In this document: in pieces, positions 6,007-9,505 of the stretch
Layout: each line of letters starts with the position of its first letter
Numbering within the stretch: position 1 is the stretch's first letter
Position numbers and translations under genes: made by a program
The notes under the pieces: generated by a model
Database searches by the model: none
What the model was told of the DNA's origin: nothing
Seen by the model: only the letters and a program-made list of their open reading frames with translations
Assembly (NCBI GenBank): GCA_039188505.1
Contig: JBCCZC010000214.1
Span: 1 to 9,505, forward strand
Length of the DNA stretch: 9,505 bases
Direction: 5' to 3'
Source: JBCCZC01 sp039188505
GTDB taxonomy: Bacteria; Pseudomonadota; Gammaproteobacteria; Xanthomonadales; SZUA-38

Positions 6007-7031
6007 TCAATTTCTCTCCCGGCCCGGCCGCTCTCCCGCCCGGTGTCCGCGATCGTATTCGTGACGAGCTTGACGATTGGTCGGGAACCGGTCTCCCGGT
6101 CATGGAGCAGTCCCATCGCGCACCCCCGTTCATGGACTTCGCGGAGGCATCCCTCGAGCGGTTGCGGTCGCTCCTTGCGGTTCCTCAGGATCGCTCGATC
6201 GTGCTGGTGCAGGGGGGTGCCAGCAGCCAGTTTGCGCTCTTACCCATGAATCTTCACGACGGCGGGGCGCCCGCGCGCTACGCCACGGACGGCCACTGGG
6301 GCCGCAAGGCACTGCGCGAGGCGGCGCGTGGCCATGCCTGCCTCGGCAGCCTGCGGGCGAACATCGGCGAGGTCGACGCAAGCTACGTGCATGTCACCTC
6401 CAACGAGACCATCGAGGGGCTGCAGTGGCACGATCCGCCGGTGACCGACGCGCTGGTCGTCTGCGACATGTCCTCGGACATCGCCTGGGCCGAGGTCGAT
6501 CTGGCGCCCTACGACTGCATCTACGCGGCGGCCCAGAAGAATCTCGGCATCGCGGGCGTCACCCTGCTCGTCCTCTCACCGCGAGCGCTGGCGCGGAGTC
6601 CGGACGAGCTGCCAACGATGCTGAACTACCGTGCGCTCGTGGCCGGTGCGTCCATGAGCAACACGCCGCCGACCTTTGCGTGGTACGTCCTCGACCTCGT
6701 TGTCCAGTGGATCATCGCTGGCGGTGGGCTGGCGGCGATCGGCGCACGGAACCGGGGCAAGGCGGATAGCCTCTATGGCGCACTCGACGCCAGCGGTTTC
6801 TACCGGACCACGGCGCCTGCGGATCTGCGATCGGCGATGAACGTCACCTTCCGGACGCCTGACGAGGCGACCGACTCGCGTTTACTGACCGAGGCGGCTG
6901 CGGCCGGCTTCGTCGGCCTGAAGGGGCACAAGGCCGTGGGCGGGCTCCGTGCCAGCCTCTACAACGCGATCGAGCCCGCGGATGTGCACGCGCTCGTCGG
7001 GTTTCTCCAGGATTTCGAGCGTCGTGCTTGA
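6003..7031 (+). CDS. serC: Phosphoserine aminotransferase
   Basis: SerC is a PLP enzyme converting 3-phosphohydroxypyruvate plus glutamate to phosphoserine, and it also serves the 4-phosphohydroxythreonine step of pyridoxine synthesis. The protein has 342 residues. The start is TTG at 6003, with AGGCGGGG at 5988-5995 spaced 7 nt. The frame has no ATG or GTG between the upstream stop at 5931-5933 and this TTG, and INFSPGPAALP is where family members begin. Visible motifs: VMEQSHR (33-39), the PLP-phosphate loop QGGASSQF (70-77), HW (98-99), NETI (134-137), AQKN with the PLP lysine K179, NTPPTFAWY, and GGLRAS near the end. Two differences from E. coli SerC stand out: the loop reads GGAS-S where E. 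coli has GGGRG, as in Bacillus enzymes, and the segment between HW and NETI is about 14 residues shorter. It heads a serC-pheA-aroA run. Confidence 0.95.
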   Translation: MINFSPGPAALPPGVRDRIRDELDDWSGTGLPVMEQSHRAPPFMDFAEASLERLRSLLAVPQDRSIVLVQGGASSQFALLPMNLHDGGAPARYATDGHWGRKALREAARGHACLGSLRANIGEVDASYVHVTSNETIEGLQWHDPPVTDALVVCDMSSDIAWAEVDLAPYDCIYAAAQKNLGIAGVTLLVLSPRALARSPDELPTMLNYRALVAGASMSNTPPTFAWYVLDLVVQWIIAGGGLAAIGARNRGKADSLYGALDASGFYRTTAPADLRSAMNVTFRTPDEATDSRLLTEAAAAGFVGLKGHKAVGGLRASLYNAIEPADVHALVGFLQDFERRA

Positions 7032-7057
7032 AGCCTGCTGCACCTTCGGGGTATACG
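7028..7057 (+). promoter_or_regulatory. Candidate promoter for pheA overlapping the serC stop
   Basis: TTGAAG (7028-7033, 4 of 6 to TTGACA) and TATACG (7052-7057, 4 of 6 to TATAAT) are separated by 18 bp. Initiation would fall near 7064, giving a leader of about 25 nt before the pheA ATG at 7089. It would let pheA-aroA be transcribed apart from serC. No Phe-rich leader peptide of the E. coli pheL type is present in the 57-nt spacer. Pattern-based and modest. Confidence 0.35.
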
Positions 7058-7088
7058 GTGTCGCCTCAACCCCGTTAGAGCCACCCCG

Positions 7089-8192
7089 ATGAGCGACACT
7101 CCTGGCGATCAATTGACGGATCCCGTAGCCACGCTGCGCGGCCGGATCGACGCGCTGGATCAAGAAATCCAGCGCCTGATCTCCGACCGTGCGCGGCTCG
7201 CCGTCGAGATGCGCACGGCCAAGGGGCCGCAGGCGCAGACCGTCGACTACTACCGGCCGGAGCGGGAAGCCCAGGTGCTTCGCGCCGTCGTCGATCGAAA
7301 CGACGGCCCGCTGAAGGATGAGGAGATGGTGCGCCTCTTCCGCGAGATCATGTCCGCCTGCCTGGCCCAGCAGGAGCCTTTGCGGATCGCCTTCCTGGGC
7401 CCGGAGGGCACCTTCTCGCAGTCGGCGTCAATCAAGCATTTCGGCCATTCGATCAAGTCGCTGCCGCTCAACACGATCGAGGAGGTCTTCTCCGAGGTCG
7501 AGGCGGGCGATGCCGATTTTGGCGTCGTGCCCGTGGAGAACTCGACCGAAGGTGCGGTCAGCAACACGCTCGACATGTTCATTGCCTCGCCCCTCCGGAT
7601 CTGCGGCGAGGTGGAACTGCGGATTCACCAGCACCTCCTGACCACCGCATCGTCGCTCGATGGGATCGAGCGGGTTTACTCCCATCGGCAGTCGCTGGCT
7701 CAGTGCCGCGGCTGGCTGCATGCGAATCTCCCGCACGCGGAGAAGATTCCGGTGGCCAGCAACGCGGAGGCGGCGCGGCGCGTACGCTATGCCGAGGACG
7801 CCGCGGCCATCGCCGGAGAGGCCGCCGCCAGCGTCTACGACCTCAACATTCTCCACGCCAACATCGAAGATCAGGCCGACAACACCACGCGCTTCTTCGT
7901 CGTCGGTCGGCAGCTGCTGGCACCGAGCGGCCATGACAAGACGTCGATGCTGCTGTCGTCGACGGACCAGCCGGGTTTGCTCTATCACCTCCTCGAGCCG
8001 CTTGCGGGCTGTGGCGTGGACATGACCCGGATCGAATCGCGACCGTCGAAGACCGGGAAATGGGACTATGTTTTCTTCATCGACGTCGAAGGTCATGCTG
8101 ACGAAGAGCCGCTCGGCTCGGCGCTCCGGCGACTGCAGACGGTCGCAAGCCTGTGCAAGGTGCTCGGGTCCTACCCGGTCGCCACCATCTGA
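7089..8192 (+). CDS. pheA: Bifunctional chorismate mutase / prephenate dehydratase (P-protein)
   Basis: A 367-residue cytoplasmic enzyme that turns chorismate into prephenate and then phenylpyruvate, the committed route to phenylalanine. Three domains are visible. Residues about 13-95 form an all-helical AroQ chorismate mutase (LRGRIDALDQEIQRLISDRA, R34, K45, YYRPERE 54-60). Residues about 99-275 form the dehydratase (AFLGPEGTFS 101-110, GVVPVENSTEGAV 145-157, NTTRFFVV 265-272). Residues about 284-362 form an ACT domain for feedback by phenylalanine (PGLLYHLL 295-302 at the GALV position, IESRP 315-319, KWDYVFFIDVEG). The length is normal for the family. The ATG at 7089 has only a weak ribosome binding site (TAGAG, about 9 nt upstream). 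It lies 57 nt after serC and 21 nt before aroA, so co-transcription with aroA is very likely. Confidence 0.96.
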   Translation: MSDTPGDQLTDPVATLRGRIDALDQEIQRLISDRARLAVEMRTAKGPQAQTVDYYRPEREAQVLRAVVDRNDGPLKDEEMVRLFREIMSACLAQQEPLRIAFLGPEGTFSQSASIKHFGHSIKSLPLNTIEEVFSEVEAGDADFGVVPVENSTEGAVSNTLDMFIASPLRICGEVELRIHQHLLTTASSLDGIERVYSHRQSLAQCRGWLHANLPHAEKIPVASNAEAARRVRYAEDAAAIAGEAAASVYDLNILHANIEDQADNTTRFFVVGRQLLAPSGHDKTSMLLSSTDQPGLLYHLLEPLAGCGVDMTRIESRPSKTGKWDYVFFIDVEGHADEEPLGSALRRLQTVASLCKVLGSYPVATI

Positions 8193-8213
8193 CCCAACGC
8201 TGGATCACGACCC

Positions 8214-9505
8214 ATGGAGCGAATCACCATCGAGCCTTCCGGCGCGCTGCAGGGAACCCTGCGCGTCCCGGGTGACAAATCCATCTCGCATCGCGCGCTG
8301 ATGCTATCGGCGCTCGCGCCGGAGCACACCGAAATCTATGGCCTGCTGATGGGGGAGGACGTTCTCGCCACCCGGGCGGCCATGATCGCACTCGGGGCCG
8401 GGATCTCGGAGCCGGAGGACGGCTACTGCGTCGTCGACGGCGTCGGGCTGTACGGCCTGCTGGCGCCGCTAGAACACCTCGACATGGGCAACTCCGGGAC
8501 GGCGATGCGTCTGCTGGCGGGAATCCTCGCGGGACAGCGGTTCGAAGCGACGCTGTTCGGCGACGAGTCGCTCACACGTCGGCCCATGCGCCGGGTGATC
8601 GACCCGCTGACCGCAATGGGGGCGTCGATCACCGGCGACGACGGCCGACCGCCGCTGGTCGTCCGTCCCGCGGGCGATGGCCTCAGGGGCATCAACTACA
8701 CGCCGCCGGTGGCCAGCGCCCAGGTGAAGTCCTGCGTCGTCCTCGCCGGGCTCTACGCCAAAGGCACGACGCGAGTGACGGAAACCCTGCCGACGCGGGA
8801 TCACACGGAGCGGATGCTCGCGGCCTTCGGTGCGCCGCTCGAGGTCGATGGCGAGACGGTCATCGTTCGGGGCGGCGGTCAGATCCATACGCCCGGGCGC
8901 ATCGACGTGCCGGGGGATATTTCGTCTGCTGCGTTCTGGCTGGTCGCCGCAAGCGTGATCCCCGGCTCTGATCTACGGCTCGAGGGCGTCGGCATGAATC
9001 CACGGCGAACCGGGATCCTGGGGCTCCTCGAGCGCATGGGCGGCGCAATCACCATCACGAACGAGCGCGAGGTCTGTGGCGAGCCGGTCGCGGATTTGCG
9101 GGTGCGGCACGCGCGACTTCGGGGCATCGACATCGGCGCGGCGGACGTGCCCGCGGCGATCGACGAGTTCCCCGTCCTGTTCGTGGCCGCTGCCCTGGCC
9201 GAGGGGACCACGGTCCTCAGCGGGGCGGAGGAGCTGCGGGCGAAGGAAAGCGATCGCATCGCCGTGATGGCGAAGGGCCTGGCGGCGATGGGGGCCAACC
9301 TGGAAGAGCGGCCGGACGGCATCCGGATCGAGGGTGGTTCACTGCGGCAGGCCGCTGTTGACGCAGCGGAAGATCATCGCTGCGCGATGGCGCTGCTCAT
9401 TGCCGGAGCCGCGGCTGCGGGGGCAGAGGTTCACGACACGGAGAATATCCGTACCTCCTACCCCGATTTTCTCGCCCACGCCAAGGCCGTGGGATTGCGG
9501 CCCGA
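8214..9505 (+). CDS. aroA: 3-phosphoshikimate 1-carboxyvinyltransferase (EPSP synthase), 3' end outside window
   Basis: AroA joins shikimate-3-phosphate and PEP to make EPSP, the sixth step of the shikimate pathway, and supplies chorismate to PheA next door. The ATG at 8214 begins MERITIEPSG. 430 full codons are present and the frame is still open; the family length is about 430-450, so only the last few residues are missing. Motifs: PGDKSISHR (19-27), LDMGNSGTAMR (89-99), LTRRPM (120-125), SAQVKS (168-173), RDHTER (195-200), DEFPVL (317-322, catalytic Asp318), ELRAKESDR (340-348) and DHRCAM (387-392). The GDKS, SAQVK and RDHTE signatures place it with class II (CP4-like) enzymes rather than the E. 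coli class I type. The class II NPTR motif appears as NPRR (262-265). Its ribosome binding site is weak (TGGAT, about 9 nt upstream), consistent with operon expression behind pheA. Confidence 0.95.
   Translation, partial: MERITIEPSGALQGTLRVPGDKSISHRALMLSALAPEHTEIYGLLMGEDVLATRAAMIALGAGISEPEDGYCVVDGVGLYGLLAPLEHLDMGNSGTAMRLLAGILAGQRFEATLFGDESLTRRPMRRVIDPLTAMGASITGDDGRPPLVVRPAGDGLRGINYTPPVASAQVKSCVVLAGLYAKGTTRVTETLPTRDHTERMLAAFGAPLEVDGETVIVRGGGQIHTPGRIDVPGDISSAAFWLVAASVIPGSDLRLEGVGMNPRRTGILGLLERMGGAITITNEREVCGEPVADLRVRHARLRGIDIGAADVPAAIDEFPVLFVAAALAEGTTVLSGAEELRAKESDRIAVMAKGLAAMGANLEERPDGIRIEGGSLRQAAVDAAEDHRCAMALLIAGAAAAGAEVHDTENIRTSYPDFLAHAKAVGLRP

Noticed and set aside
6077..6769. Overlapping + strand ORF of 230 residues inside serC
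   Set aside because: It is in another frame of a certain gene, with an Arg/Gly/Ala-rich low-information product.
7428..8096. Antisense ORF of 222 residues opposite pheA
   Set aside because: It is a long reverse-frame shadow in GC-rich DNA. pheA on the + strand is certain, and no recognisable motif is present in the antisense product.
1..9505. CRISPR array, insertion sequence, tRNA or rRNA gene, integration site
   Set aside because: I saw no regularly spaced repeats, transposase motifs, terminal repeats or cloverleaf-like sequences, and nearly all the window is accounted for by recognised genes.

Overview
The window is visibly GC-rich, gene-dense and free of mobile elements. It looks like chromosomal core DNA from a gammaproteobacterium. 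The closest feel is a Chromatiales or Lysobacterales (Xanthomonadales)-type organism. That placement rests on three points: the serC-pheA-aroA order, which is typical of gammaproteobacteria; the AsmA and polyhydroxyalkanoate-system neighbours; and a tandem FHA protein of a kind I associate with that group. It is an inference from gene content, since no phylogenetic marker was compared.

Layout. (1) 1-2115, + strand: the 3' part of a GldG-like ABC-transporter auxiliary protein, then a DUF4340 protein only 3 nt downstream. These are the last two genes of an ABC exporter operon that begins left of the window. (2) 2116-2267: a convergent spacer with an AT-rich 12-bp palindrome and no gene. (3) 2268-2543, - strand: a small polyhydroxyalkanoic-acid-system (PHA_gran_rgn) protein. 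(4) 2544-2730: a divergent spacer carrying a candidate extended -10 promoter (-) and a strong interrupted inverted repeat in front of asmA. (5) 2731-4854, +: an AsmA-family inner-membrane protein. (6) 4909-5760, +: a tandem, degenerate FHA-domain protein with a single C-terminal membrane anchor, behind a candidate promoter. (7) 5761-6002: nested inverted repeats, then a candidate 66-residue small ORF with a very good ribosome binding site. Its stop overlaps the TTG start of serC. (8) 6003-9505, +: serC, pheA and aroA (aroA runs off the right edge just short of its end).

How the genes work together. The right third is an amino-acid operon. SerC acts in serine (and pyridoxal phosphate) synthesis. 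AroA makes EPSP, the precursor of chorismate. PheA converts chorismate to phenylpyruvate. The usual gammaproteobacterial neighbours gyrA (upstream of serC) and hisC/tyrA (between pheA and aroA) are absent at those positions. The left genes concern the cell envelope: an ABC exporter of unknown substrate and AsmA, linked to outer-membrane lipid homeostasis.

No dramatic new system is evident. The most unexplained material is the 5761-6006 segment, the degenerate tail-anchored FHA protein, a SerC with a deletion of about 14 residues, and the inverted repeats in both spacers around the PHA gene.
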